Positions 9,377-18,200 of a DNA stretch of 64,000 bases are shown here, piece after piece (position 1 is the stretch's first letter; each line of letters begins with the position of its first letter). Made by a program: the position numbers and the translations under genes. The notes beneath the pieces are model-generated. The model worked only from the letters and a program-made list of their open reading frames with translations, was not told the DNA's origin and ran no database searches. The stretch comes from Pseudomonas entomophila (GTDB lineage Bacteria > Pseudomonadota > Gammaproteobacteria > Pseudomonadales > Pseudomonadaceae): contig NZ_CP063832.1 in NCBI RefSeq assembly GCF_023277925.1, positions 5,377,501 to 5,441,500 on the forward strand, in the 5' to 3' direction.

Positions 9377-10369
9377 GTGACCGAATCGAGCCTCGCTCTC
9401 TCGGCAGGTGGCGCGTTGCCGCGCCAACGCCCCCTCGCTGCGCCCATCGACACCGCGCTCGCCATTCTGGAATGCCTGTTCCGCCGCCGCAGCCTGGCCC
9501 CCGGGCAGGACCCTGCGCTGGATGAGGCCGCCCTGGCGCCGCACCTGCCCAAGGTGTTGGCCGCCCTCGAACAAGGCCTGCCGATCGAAATGGTGCTGCC
9601 GGCGTTCCCTGGCAAGTCGCCGAACCGCCAGAAGACCCTCGGCCCGCTACCCGATCTGGCCGAGCACCACGCCATCGACGAACTGCACAGGCTGTGTGAG
9701 GAGATCCGTGCGCTGCACGCGCCGGGGGCGGTGATCCATATCTGTTCGGACGGTTATGTATTCTCCGACCTGGTGCGCGTGCCCGATGTCCATGTCCAGG
9801 CCTACACCGACGACATCCAGCGTTACGCCGACCAGCATTACCCCGGCAGCTTCACCCTGTTCGACCTGAAGGACGCCTACCCGCATCTGGGTTGCCTGGA
9901 TTCGATGCGCGAAGAGTTGATGATCGAGCACGGCCAGTCGCTACGGGTTCTGCAGCAACGCTTCGAAGCCGAAGAGCACATGATGTTGATGTACTGCGGT
10001 ATCCACCGCTTCCTGTCGGAGGACTACGCCGGCTTGGCGGATTTCGCCGGCATGAGCATGAACGCGGTGAAGAAGGTGGCCAAGCCCGCGTCGCAGCGGG
10101 TGATCCAGCGCAGCGAGGCGTGGAGTGCCTTGCTGCAGGCGCGCTACCCCCACTGCCTGCGCCTGTCGATCCACCCGCAACTGGCCGTGTCCACGAAGAT
10201 CGGCATCCGCCTGGTCCCCACCAGCGACCTGTGGCGCACGCCGTGGCATTCGGTGGCCATCAAGCGCCGGGGCGTGGTCACCTTGGAGCGCCGCAGCAAT
10301 GTCGACGAGCGTTACAGCCGCCTGGTGTTCAGCCGTGGCCGGCCATGCCACTACGCCAGTGCGCAGTGA
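9377..10369 (+). CDS. Isocyanide synthase, PvcA/IsnA family (first copy)
   Basis: The 330-residue protein is full length for the PvcA/DIT1 (pyoverdine/dityrosine biosynthesis) family. The signature MVLPAFPGKSPNRQKTLGPLPD is near residues 73-94, and HICSDGYVFSDLV follows. Family members turn the amino group of an aromatic amino acid into an isonitrile, using ribulose-5-phosphate as the carbon donor. I chose the GTG at 9377 because AAAGGA lies 7 bp upstream; a longer in-frame ATG start lacks a ribosome site. It is followed by an overlapping HAD gene and a second isocyanide synthase. The substrate amino acid is unknown. Confidence 0.85.
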   Translation: MTESSLALSAGGALPRQRPLAAPIDTALAILECLFRRRSLAPGQDPALDEAALAPHLPKVLAALEQGLPIEMVLPAFPGKSPNRQKTLGPLPDLAEHHAIDELHRLCEEIRALHAPGAVIHICSDGYVFSDLVRVPDVHVQAYTDDIQRYADQHYPGSFTLFDLKDAYPHLGCLDSMREELMIEHGQSLRVLQQRFEAEEHMMLMYCGIHRFLSEDYAGLADFAGMSMNAVKKVAKPASQRVIQRSEAWSALLQARYPHCLRLSIHPQLAVSTKIGIRLVPTSDLWRTPWHSVAIKRRGVVTLERRSNVDERYSRLVFSRGRPCHYASAQ

Positions 10370-11073
10370 TGGGGCGGCTGGCTGATGTGCGTGCGGTGCT
10401 GTTCGACCTGGACGGTACCCTGGTGGACACCTTGCCCGATATCGCCTGGTGCCTGAACCATGTTCTGGGTCAGCACCGGCTGCCCCCTCTGGCTGTAGAG
10501 TCCGTGCGTGCCCTGGTCGGTGGCGGCGTGGCCGCGATGATCGAGCGGGTCGCGCACGAGCACGGCGTGGAGGATGCCCAGCACTTGCAAGCGGCCTACA
10601 GCGCCTGCTATCGCCAGCACCTGGTCAAGCTGTCGAGGCCTTACGCGGGTGTCGAGCCGCTGCTCGAGGCCCTTGGCGCGCGGGGCCTGCCCATGGCCGT
10701 GGTGACCAACAAGGCCCATGCACTGGCATTGCAAGTGGTCGAGTACCTGTTACCGACGAATGCGTTCGCCGTGGTCATTGGCCACCGAGCAGGGCAGCGC
10801 CTCAAGCCAGCGCCCGACGCAGCCCTGCAAGCCGCCGAGAGGCTGGGTGTGGCGCCCGGGCATTGCCTGTTCGTCGGCGACACGGCCATCGATCTGCTCA
10901 CGGCGCAGGCCGCCGGTATGTCGGCGGTGGCAGCGGGTTGGGGCTATGGCGAGCCCGACGTGCTGCACGATCACAATCCGCAGCTGTATTGCGAACACCC
11001 TCATCAGTTGCTCGCGGCCATGTGCCCGGCAGCTGGACAACCCCCGCGAGCCGAACTGACAGGTTCGCTGTAG
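10369..11073 (+). CDS. HAD-superfamily phosphatase, phosphoglycolate-phosphatase-like
   Basis: The 234-residue protein carries HAD motif I (VLFDLDGTLVDT, Asp13 and Asp15), motif II in VVTNKA and motif IV in FVGDTAIDL. The fold resembles Gph/PGP phosphatases with an alpha-helical cap. The ATG overlaps the stop codon of the upstream isocyanide synthase (TGATG), and the next gene starts 23 bp downstream, so it belongs to the same operon. It may dephosphorylate a sugar-phosphate linked to isocyanide synthesis or a pathway intermediate; that role is inferred from context only. Confidence 0.85.
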   Translation: MGRLADVRAVLFDLDGTLVDTLPDIAWCLNHVLGQHRLPPLAVESVRALVGGGVAAMIERVAHEHGVEDAQHLQAAYSACYRQHLVKLSRPYAGVEPLLEALGARGLPMAVVTNKAHALALQVVEYLLPTNAFAVVIGHRAGQRLKPAPDAALQAAERLGVAPGHCLFVGDTAIDLLTAQAAGMSAVAAGWGYGEPDVLHDHNPQLYCEHPHQLLAAMCPAAGQPPRAELTGSL

Positions 11074-11096
11074 CTTCCACTCAAGGACGACAGAAG

Positions 11097-12857
11097 ATGC
11101 AAGACAAAGACAGCTGGGTTTCGGCCGTCAGCCAGGTGCTGGACGGTTACCTGCTCAAGGTCGAGGGCGATCGCTTCGCCGATGCCGGCAAGGTGCACCT
11201 GGCCAAGGACCTGGCACGTTGCTTCGAACGTGGTGAGCCCGTGCGCATGGTGCTGCCGGGTTTCCCCTGCAAGTCGCCGAACGATCGCGACAAGACCTTT
11301 GGCGTGCTGCCGGACTACGGCGAGGTCATGGCCATCGAGCGCCTTGACCGCCTTGGCCAGGAGATCGCCGCCCTGCACGCACCGGGGTGCGAGATCGTCA
11401 TCCTCAGCGACGGCACCACCTTCAACGATATCGTCGGTGTGCCCGACGATGTTCGCCGGCATTACAACCAGGCATTGCGCACCCTGTGCGTCACCCACAG
11501 CATTCGCTGGGTGAGCATGGAGGACCTGTTCCCCCAGGCCAGCAGCCCCGAAGCGCTGCGTGCGACGCTGGTCAAGCAGGCCCGCCTGCCCTGGAAGAAC
11601 GTCGAGGCGTTGATCGAGCAGTGCCAGCAGGACGAAGGCCTGGCCCGTAGCCACGACAAGCTGTGCAGCCACCTCTACAACGACCTGCGCCTGTGTCGCC
11701 AGCCGGGGCAGGACGAGGACGAGCACCTGCGCCAGATCAGCCACAAGGCCTACCAGATGATGCTGCGTGGCCAGGCCCTCAACGCCGCGGTGGAGCGTTT
11801 CTTCCCCGAGCACATTCGCCTGTCCGTGCACCAGTACGACAATGCCGGGCCCAAGTTCACCCTGGCCCTGGCCGACGGCCTGCACCATGTGATCAGCCCC
11901 TGGCACGCGGTGCCGGTGCGCCAGCTCGATGGCGGCCAGTCCTTGTGCGGCCGCGCCGAGATCGACGGCAGCCGGCATGTGCAGGTGACCTGGCAGGGGC
12001 GGCCATGGTTGCTTCACGAAACTCAGGGTGAAGCGCTGCAAGGTTATCGCTTCGAATTGCAGAAGCTGCCCCTGTTCGGCCTGGTGGTCAGCGACCCCAT
12101 GGGGCTGGGCTTCGAGCGATTGTCCACCGAGACGCTGCAAGCGCTGGTGCGCAGTTTCGGTTTCGTCTGCCTGCGCGGTTGCGAGTACGCCGACCAGGCC
12201 AGTTTCGCCGCCGATTGCGCGCGCTTCGGCACCATCTACCGTTGGGCCTTTGGCGAGGTGCACGTGGTCAAGCCGGCCGACCAGCCGCAAGGGGTGGTGC
12301 ATTCGCTGGAGAAGACACCGCTGCACTGGGACCTCAACCTGCTGCCCGAAAGTGACCCGCTGGTGCAGCGCGACCCCAAGTTCTGCGCGCACACCTTCAT
12401 GCTCTACTGCAAGACGCCGCCGCAGCCCGGGGAAGGGCAGACCACTATCGTCGACAGCCGCAATGCCCTGGCCAAGGTCGGCCTGCGGACCGCCCGGCAA
12501 TGGCAGGGCGTCGATATCACCTATTACACGCGCATGACCTATTTTGGCGGCTCACCGCGCACCTATCCGCTGGTGGACCGCGACCCTCGCAGCGGCGAGC
12601 CGGTGTTGCGCTACCAGGAAGGCTGCGAGTCATCGCTGCAGACCCTGGAGCAGCAGGTGCAGGGCGGTGACGAGGTGTTCCAGCGCGAGCTGATCGAACA
12701 ACTGGACGGGCTGGTCTACGACCCGCACTGCCTGATTGCCCATGAATGGGCGGCGGGTGACCTGGTGCTGATCGACAACTACCTGACCTTGCACGGGCGT
12801 TTGCCCATGAGCCCGGCCTCGGCGTCGCGTGAGCTGTGGCGGGTTCAGGTGTATTGA
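11097..12857 (+). CDS. Isocyanide synthase fused to PvcB-like Fe(II)/2-oxoglutarate dioxygenase
   Basis: The product has 586 residues. About residues 1-320 are a second PvcA-type isocyanide synthase (motif MVLPGFPCKSPNDRDKTFG near 51-69, then VILSDGTTFNDIV). About 325-586 are a TauD/PvcB-like dioxygenase with the iron-binding facial triad His410-x-Asp412 (LHWDLN) and His566 (LTLHGRL). PvcB-type enzymes act on isocyanides by oxidative decarboxylation or desaturation. In P. aeruginosa pvcA and pvcB are separate genes; here they are one polypeptide beside an additional PvcA. The start ATG at 11097 follows AAGGA. A hairpin ends the unit. Confidence 0.88.
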   Translation: MQDKDSWVSAVSQVLDGYLLKVEGDRFADAGKVHLAKDLARCFERGEPVRMVLPGFPCKSPNDRDKTFGVLPDYGEVMAIERLDRLGQEIAALHAPGCEIVILSDGTTFNDIVGVPDDVRRHYNQALRTLCVTHSIRWVSMEDLFPQASSPEALRATLVKQARLPWKNVEALIEQCQQDEGLARSHDKLCSHLYNDLRLCRQPGQDEDEHLRQISHKAYQMMLRGQALNAAVERFFPEHIRLSVHQYDNAGPKFTLALADGLHHVISPWHAVPVRQLDGGQSLCGRAEIDGSRHVQVTWQGRPWLLHETQGEALQGYRFELQKLPLFGLVVSDPMGLGFERLSTETLQALVRSFGFVCLRGCEYADQASFAADCARFGTIYRWAFGEVHVVKPADQPQGVVHSLEKTPLHWDLNLLPESDPLVQRDPKFCAHTFMLYCKTPPQPGEGQTTIVDSRNALAKVGLRTARQWQGVDITYYTRMTYFGGSPRTYPLVDRDPRSGEPVLRYQEGCESSLQTLEQQVQGGDEVFQRELIEQLDGLVYDPHCLIAHEWAAGDLVLIDNYLTLHGRLPMSPASASRELWRVQVY

Positions 12858-12890
12858 TCCAGCTCCATCCTGTGTGACTGCACTGGCCCA

Positions 12891-12911
12891 TTCGCCGGCT
12901 TTGCCGGCGAA
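12891..12911 (+). terminator. Hairpin after the isocyanide cluster (REP-like)
   Basis: TTCGCCGGC-TTT-GCCGGCGAA is a perfect 9-bp stem 33 bp after the dioxygenase-fusion stop codon. There is no T run, so it may be a REP hairpin acting as a weak terminator or an mRNA end. Confidence 0.5.
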
Positions 12912-13101
12912 AACGCCGATCGAATTCGCGCTCATTGATTCTGTATTTGTGGATTATTCAATTCATACGCCTGAAAAATTCTAATAAAACAGAAAATTAT
13001 CCTTTACGAAATTTGCTGTGCGGGATTATCTTCTGATTCGGCCGCCGCAGCGGCCAACGTCGCTCGGACGGTTCCGGGCGCTTACGTCTGCAGAGGAACA
13101 C

Positions 13102-14310
13102 ATGGCCAATCCAGGTTCGCCGCGCCGCTTCGCGCGCATCGATCGTCTCCCCCCGTACGTCTTCAACATCACCGCCGAGCTCAAGATGGCCGCCCGTCGC
13201 CGTGGCGAGGACATCATCGACCTGAGCATGGGCAACCCCGATGGCGCCACCCCGCCGCACATCGTCGAGAAGCTGGTGCAGGTCGCCCAGCGCGAAGACA
13301 CCCACGGCTACTCTACCTCCCGCGGTATCCCGCGCCTGCGCCGTGCCATCTCGAACTGGTACAAGGAGCGCTATGACGTCGCGATCGACCCGGAGAGCGA
13401 GGCCATCGTCACCATTGGCTCGAAAGAGGGCCTGGCGCATCTGATGCTCGGTACCCTCGACCATGGCGACACCGTGCTGGTGCCCAACCCCAGCTACCCC
13501 ATCCACATCTACGGCGCGGTGATCGCCGGTGCCCAGGTGCGCTCCGTGCCGCTGGTGCCGGGCGTGGACTTCTTCAACGAACTGGAGCGGGCGATCCGCG
13601 AGTCGATCCCCAAACCCAAGATGATGATCCTGGGGTTCCCGTCCAACCCCACCGCCCAGTGCGTCGAGCTGGACTTCTTCGAGCGCGTGGTGGCCCTGGC
13701 GAAACAGTACGACGTGCTGGTGGTGCACGACCTGGCCTACGCCGACATCGTCTATGACGGCTGGAAGGCCCCATCGATCATGCAGGTGCCGGGGGCCAAG
13801 GACATTGCGGTGGAGTTCTTCACCCTGTCCAAGAGCTACAACATGGCGGGCTGGCGCATCGGCTTCATGGTGGGTAACCCGGAGCTGGTCAGCGCCCTGG
13901 CGCGGATCAAGAGCTACCACGACTACGGCACCTTCACTCCGCTGCAGGTGGCGGCCATCGCCGCCCTGGAAGGCGACCAGCAATGCGTGCGCGACATCGC
14001 CGAGCAGTACCGCCAGCGCCGCAACCTGCTGGTCAAGGGCCTGCACGAGCTGGGCTGGATGGTCGAGAACCCCAAGGCCTCGATGTATGTCTGGGCCAAG
14101 ATCCCCGAGGCTTACGCGCACCTGGGCTCGCTGGAGTTCGCCAAGAAACTGCTGGCCGAGGCCAAGGTCTGCGTGTCGCCGGGCATCGGTTTCGGTGACT
14201 ACGGTGACGACCATGTGCGTTTCGCCCTGATCGAGAACCAGGACCGCATTCGCCAGGCCATCCGCGGCATCCGCCAGATGTTCCGGGCCGACGGCCTGAT
14301 CAGCAAGTAA
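13102..14310 (+). CDS. alaC: Alanine transaminase AlaC (class I/II aminotransferase)
   Basis: The 402-residue fold-type I PLP aminotransferase closely fits AlaC ([21 protein letters not shown] start; PLP-lysine in [14 protein letters not shown]). It interconverts pyruvate/glutamate and alanine/2-oxoglutarate. The ATG at 13102 follows AGAGGAA and gives the family N-terminus; an upstream in-frame extension reads non-conserved leader. An AT-rich stretch at 12940-13015 probably holds its promoter. A terminator lies 81 bp after the stop. Confidence 0.88.
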   Translation: MANPGSPRRFARIDRLPPYVFNITAELKMAARRRGEDIIDLSMGNPDGATPPHIVEKLVQVAQREDTHGYSTSRGIPRLRRAISNWYKERYDVAIDPESEAIVTIGSKEGLAHLMLGTLDHGDTVLVPNPSYPIHIYGAVIAGAQVRSVPLVPGVDFFNELERAIRESIPKPKMMILGFPSNPTAQCVELDFFERVVALAKQYDVLVVHDLAYADIVYDGWKAPSIMQVPGAKDIAVEFFTLSKSYNMAGWRIGFMVGNPELVSALARIKSYHDYGTFTPLQVAAIAALEGDQQCVRDIAEQYRQRRNLLVKGLHELGWMVENPKASMYVWAKIPEAYAHLGSLEFAKKLLAEAKVCVSPGIGFGDYGDDHVRFALIENQDRIRQAIRGIRQMFRADGLISK

Positions 14311-14320
14311 CCCCGTCCGT

Positions 14321-14383
14321 GTAGGAGCCAGTCTTGCTGGCGAACCCCTGCCTGCGTGTTCGCCAGCAAGGCCGGCGCCTACC
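14321..14383. repeat. Paired inverted REP elements
   Basis: GTAGGAGCCAGTCTTGCTGGCGAAC and the inverse GTTCGCCAGCAAGGCCGGCGCCTAC face each other between alaC and its T-rich terminator. Confidence 0.8.
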
Positions 14384-14390
14384 GGTAAAG

Positions 14391-14418
14391 CGCCGCCGAT
14401 CGGCGGCGATGTTTTTTT
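14391..14418 (+). terminator. Rho-independent terminator of alaC
   Basis: CGCCGCCGATCGGCGGCG forms a perfect self-complementary stem followed by ATG and seven T residues. Confidence 0.8.
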
Positions 14419-14510
14419 GCATGCCCCCTCTTCTCAGCCGTTCGCGCTTGGATTACAAATGGCGCCGCGGGCGCTCGCCCTCATAACAACAACCTCCCTC
14501 CCTGGCCATC

Positions 14511-14894
14511 ATGTCCGAACAGAACCCTTGCCTGACCTGCGGCGCCTGCTGCGGCTACTTTCGTGTGTCTTTCTTCTGGGGTGAATGCCAGTCCGCCGGC
14601 GGCGTGGTGCCCGACGATCTGGTGGTGCAGATCAACCCGACCCGCGTCGCCATGATCGGCACCGACGCCAAGCCTTGCCGCTGCGTCAGCCTGGGTGGCG
14701 AGATCGGCACGCAGGTGGCCTGCACCATCTATGAAAACCGCTCCAGCCCGTGCCGCGAGTTCGATGCGTCGTGGGAAAACGGGGTGCACAACCCCAGCTG
14801 CGACGATGCCCGCGCGGCCTATGGCCTGCCACCGCTGACACCGCCAGGGGCCAACGAGCCGCACTGGCCGGATGACGGCGCCGAGGTGGCCTGA
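14511..14894 (+). CDS. YkgJ-type zinc/iron-chelating cysteine-cluster protein
   Basis: The 127-residue protein starts with a [13 protein letters not shown] cluster and has further Cys at [16 protein letters not shown] and the pattern [10 protein letters not shown]. This matches the CxxCGxCC zinc/iron-chelating (YkgJ, UPF0153) domain. Its biochemical role is not established. It has no obvious operon partner: a terminator lies upstream and a REP pair downstream. No strong ribosome site precedes the ATG. Confidence 0.85.
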   Translation: MSEQNPCLTCGACCGYFRVSFFWGECQSAGGVVPDDLVVQINPTRVAMIGTDAKPCRCVSLGGEIGTQVACTIYENRSSPCREFDASWENGVHNPSCDDARAAYGLPPLTPPGANEPHWPDDGAEVA

Positions 14895-14912
14895 CCCGGC
14901 GTATGAAACCTC

Positions 14913-14997
14913 TGTAGGAGCGGCTTCAGCCGCGATCACCCGCAACGCGGGTGCCGCATACCGCGATGCCAGCATCGCGGCTGAAGCCGCTCCTACA
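14913..14997. repeat. 85-bp inverted REP pair, GTAGGAGCGGCTTCAGCC type (copy 1)
   Basis: A 24-bp arm (TGTAGGAGCGGCTTCAGCCG…) at 14913-14936 has an exact inverse at 14974-14997. Between them is a CACCCGCAACGCGGGTG hairpin. The same composite occurs at 42553 and 47106. The rest of the gap before the autotransporter gene (15001-15286) holds no recognised gene and is presumably its promoter region. Confidence 0.9.
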
Positions 14998-15286
14998 AAC
15001 GTCTAACCTGTTCACGCTTTGGCAAAGTGACATGACCGTTCGTCGGCTGGATCCAACCAGAAGCCTCTTGAAACCCGCGAAACACGTGCCGCCTTGAAAA
15101 AGTATTAACACCATTTGCTCCCCTCCAACGCCGTACTGCCCGTCCTACAGCGGCTACACATTTCCTCAAAGGAAATTCGTAGCCATTGATCAGGCGTTTC
15201 GGCCGTCGCGTGTTTCGCTGCTCTTTCTCGCCCCCGCTGCACACGCATTCAAGGACTGAATTGCCTGATCCACGAAGGAGCTCTCC

Positions 15287-18200
15287 GTGGACAGACGTGC
15301 CGCCTCCCGTTTCCCCGCCCGTTTCTCGCAACTGTCCCTGGCCGTCAGCCTGGGGGTCGGCGCCCTGGCCTTTGGCCTGACGAGCGAGCAGGCGCTGGCC
15401 GTCTGCAGCGCAGCCGGGTCCATCATTACCTGCAACGGCGCGGCCAACCCACTGGCGCCCAGCTACACCAACGGCGGCAGTGGCCTCACGGTCAACGTCA
15501 ACCCCGGTGCCTCGCTGGGCACCCTGCTGGGCGTGGGCGGCACCTCTCTATCGCTGGCCGGCAACAACAACACGCTGAACAACTCCGGCACCATCGACCC
15601 GACCTTGCTGGGGCTGCTGAGTATCCAGTCTTCCGCCTTGCTGATCGGCAACACCGGCACTGGCAGCACGCTCAACATCAACAACAACGCCACGGGCGTG
15701 ATCAAGGGCACGGGCGCGTTGCTCGGGGTGAACCTGCTCAACCTGACGGGCATGGCGCTGGATGCGCGCAACGGCGCCGCGGGTACCACCACCATCAGCA
15801 ACGCTGGCAGCATCGGCTCCTCGGCGTTGCTCGGCCTCACCCTGGTGAGCGAGGACACCCCGGTCATCGCCGTGACCGGCGGCGGCACGGTGAACTTCAC
15901 CAACACCGGCACCATTCTCGGCCGGGCAGCGTTCGAGGCCTCGGCGGCGGGCAACACCTTCACCAACGCCGGCACCCTGACCGGCAGCCTGGCGATGGGC
16001 GCCAACAGCACCAACCGCTTCAACGCCATCACCGGCTCCAGTGTCAGTGCCGGGCTCGGGGTCGGCGTGGCCTTGCTGGTCACCAGCAACCCAAACCTGG
16101 CCTATGCGCCAGCGGGCAAGATCGATGGTGGCGCCGGTGGCACCAACACCCTGGCGTTGCAGAACGCCATCGGCGGCGGTAGCGGGACCAGTGGCAGCGG
16201 CACGATCAACGCTACGAACTACATCAACTTCAACCGGCTGATCGTCGACAGCGGCACCTGGAGCCTGATCGGCCAGGTGCTCAATGGCACCACCCAGACC
16301 ACCCTCAACGGCGGCGCGCTCAGCTTCGACAATTCCAGCGCCTTCGGCAGTGGTGGTATCACCGCCAACGGTGGCAGCCTGCAGGGCAGTGTCGGCGGGC
16401 TGAGCCTGGCCAATGCCCTGACCCTCAACGCCGGCCTGAGTGTCGGCGGCGTCAACGACCTGGCCCTTAACGGTGTGGTCTCGGGTGTCGGCGGGCTGAC
16501 CAAGACCGGCGCCGGCCTGCTCACGCTGGGCGGCACCAACACCTACAGCGGCGGCACCACCCTGGCTGCCGGCGGGCTCAACCTGACCAGCGCCGCGGCG
16601 CTGGGTAGCGGCGCGCTCACCGTCAGCGGCGCGGGCAGCCTGCAAGGCAGCGTGCCCCTGGTACTGAACAACGCCGTAGCGTTGAACGCCGCGCTGACGT
16701 TACCCGGCAGCAATGCCCTGACCCTGGGTGGCGTACTCAGCGGCACCGGTTCGCTGGTCAAGAGTGGCAGCGGGGGCTTGACCCTGAATGGCGTCAACAC
16801 CTACAGCGGTGGCACCACCCTGGCCAGCGGCACCCTCACGCTGGGCAATGCCAGCGCCCTGGGCAGTGGTGCGTTGGGCCTGACCGGCAACGGCACCCTC
16901 GACACCACGGCGGCCATGACCCTGGCCAATGCCATCAACCTGGGCAGCAGCACCCTGACCTTGCCTGGCAACAACGCACTGACGCTCAACGGCGTGATCG
17001 GCGGCACCGGCAGCCTGGTCAAGAACGGCGCCGCCGACCTCAATCTCAATGGCGTGAATACCTTCAGCGGCGGCACCAGCCTGGGCGCGGGCAAGCTCAC
17101 CGTGGGCGATAGCGCCGCGCTGGGCAGCGGCGCCCTGGCACTCACCGGCAACGCCAGCCTCGATGCCAGCACCGGAGTCAGCCTGGCCAATGCCATCAAC
17201 CTCGGGGCCAACACCCTCGACCTGCTGGGCACCAGCGCCACCACCCTGGACGGTGTGATCAGCGGCACCGGGGCGCTGGTCAAGAACGGCGCCGGCGACC
17301 TGACCCTGAACGGCAACAGCACCTTCAGCGGCGGCCTGACGCTCAATACCGGCAAGCTCACCGTCGGCCACAGCAACGCCCTGGGCGGCGGCGCGCTGAC
17401 CCTGGGCGGCAACGCCAGCCTCGACGCCAGCACCGCGGTCAACCTCGGCAACGCGATCAACCTGGGCGCCAATACCCTGAACCTGCTGGGTACCAGCGCC
17501 ACTACGCTGGGCGGTGTGATCAGCGGTACAGGTGCACTGGTCAAGGATGGCAGCGCCGGCCTCACTCTCAACGGCAGCAACACCTTCAGCGGCGGCACCA
17601 CCCTCAACGCAGGCGTGCTGACCGTGGGCAACAACAATGCCCTGGGCACCGGCGCGCTCAGCCTGGGCGGCAACGCCAGCCTCGACGCCGGCGCGACGGT
17701 CAACCTGGGCAACGCCATCAACCTGGGAGGCAACACCCTGACCCTGCCTGGCAGCAATGCCGCCACCCTGGGCGGTGTGATCAGCGGTACTGGCGCACTG
17801 GTCAAGAACGGCGCCAGCAACCTGACCCTGGCGGGCAGCAACACCTTCAGCGGCGGCCTCAACCTCAATGCCGGCACCCTGACCCTGGCCAGCGCAACCG
17901 CCCTGGGCACCGGCGCGTTGTCCGTCGGCGGCGCCTCGACCCTGGCCAACACCACGGCATTCACCCTGAACAACGGCGTCACCCTCGGCGCCAACCTGAC
18001 CTTGGCCGGCGCCAACAACCTGGTCCTGGCCGGCAACCTCAGCGGCACCGGCGGGTTAACCAAGAACGGCAGCGCCAGCCTCACCCTCTCGGGCAGCAAC
18101 ACCCACAGCGGCACCACCACGCTCAACGCCGGCACCCTGGTGCTGGGCAGCGCCACCGCACTGGGTAGCGGGGCCCTCGACGCCGCGGCGGGCACCACCC

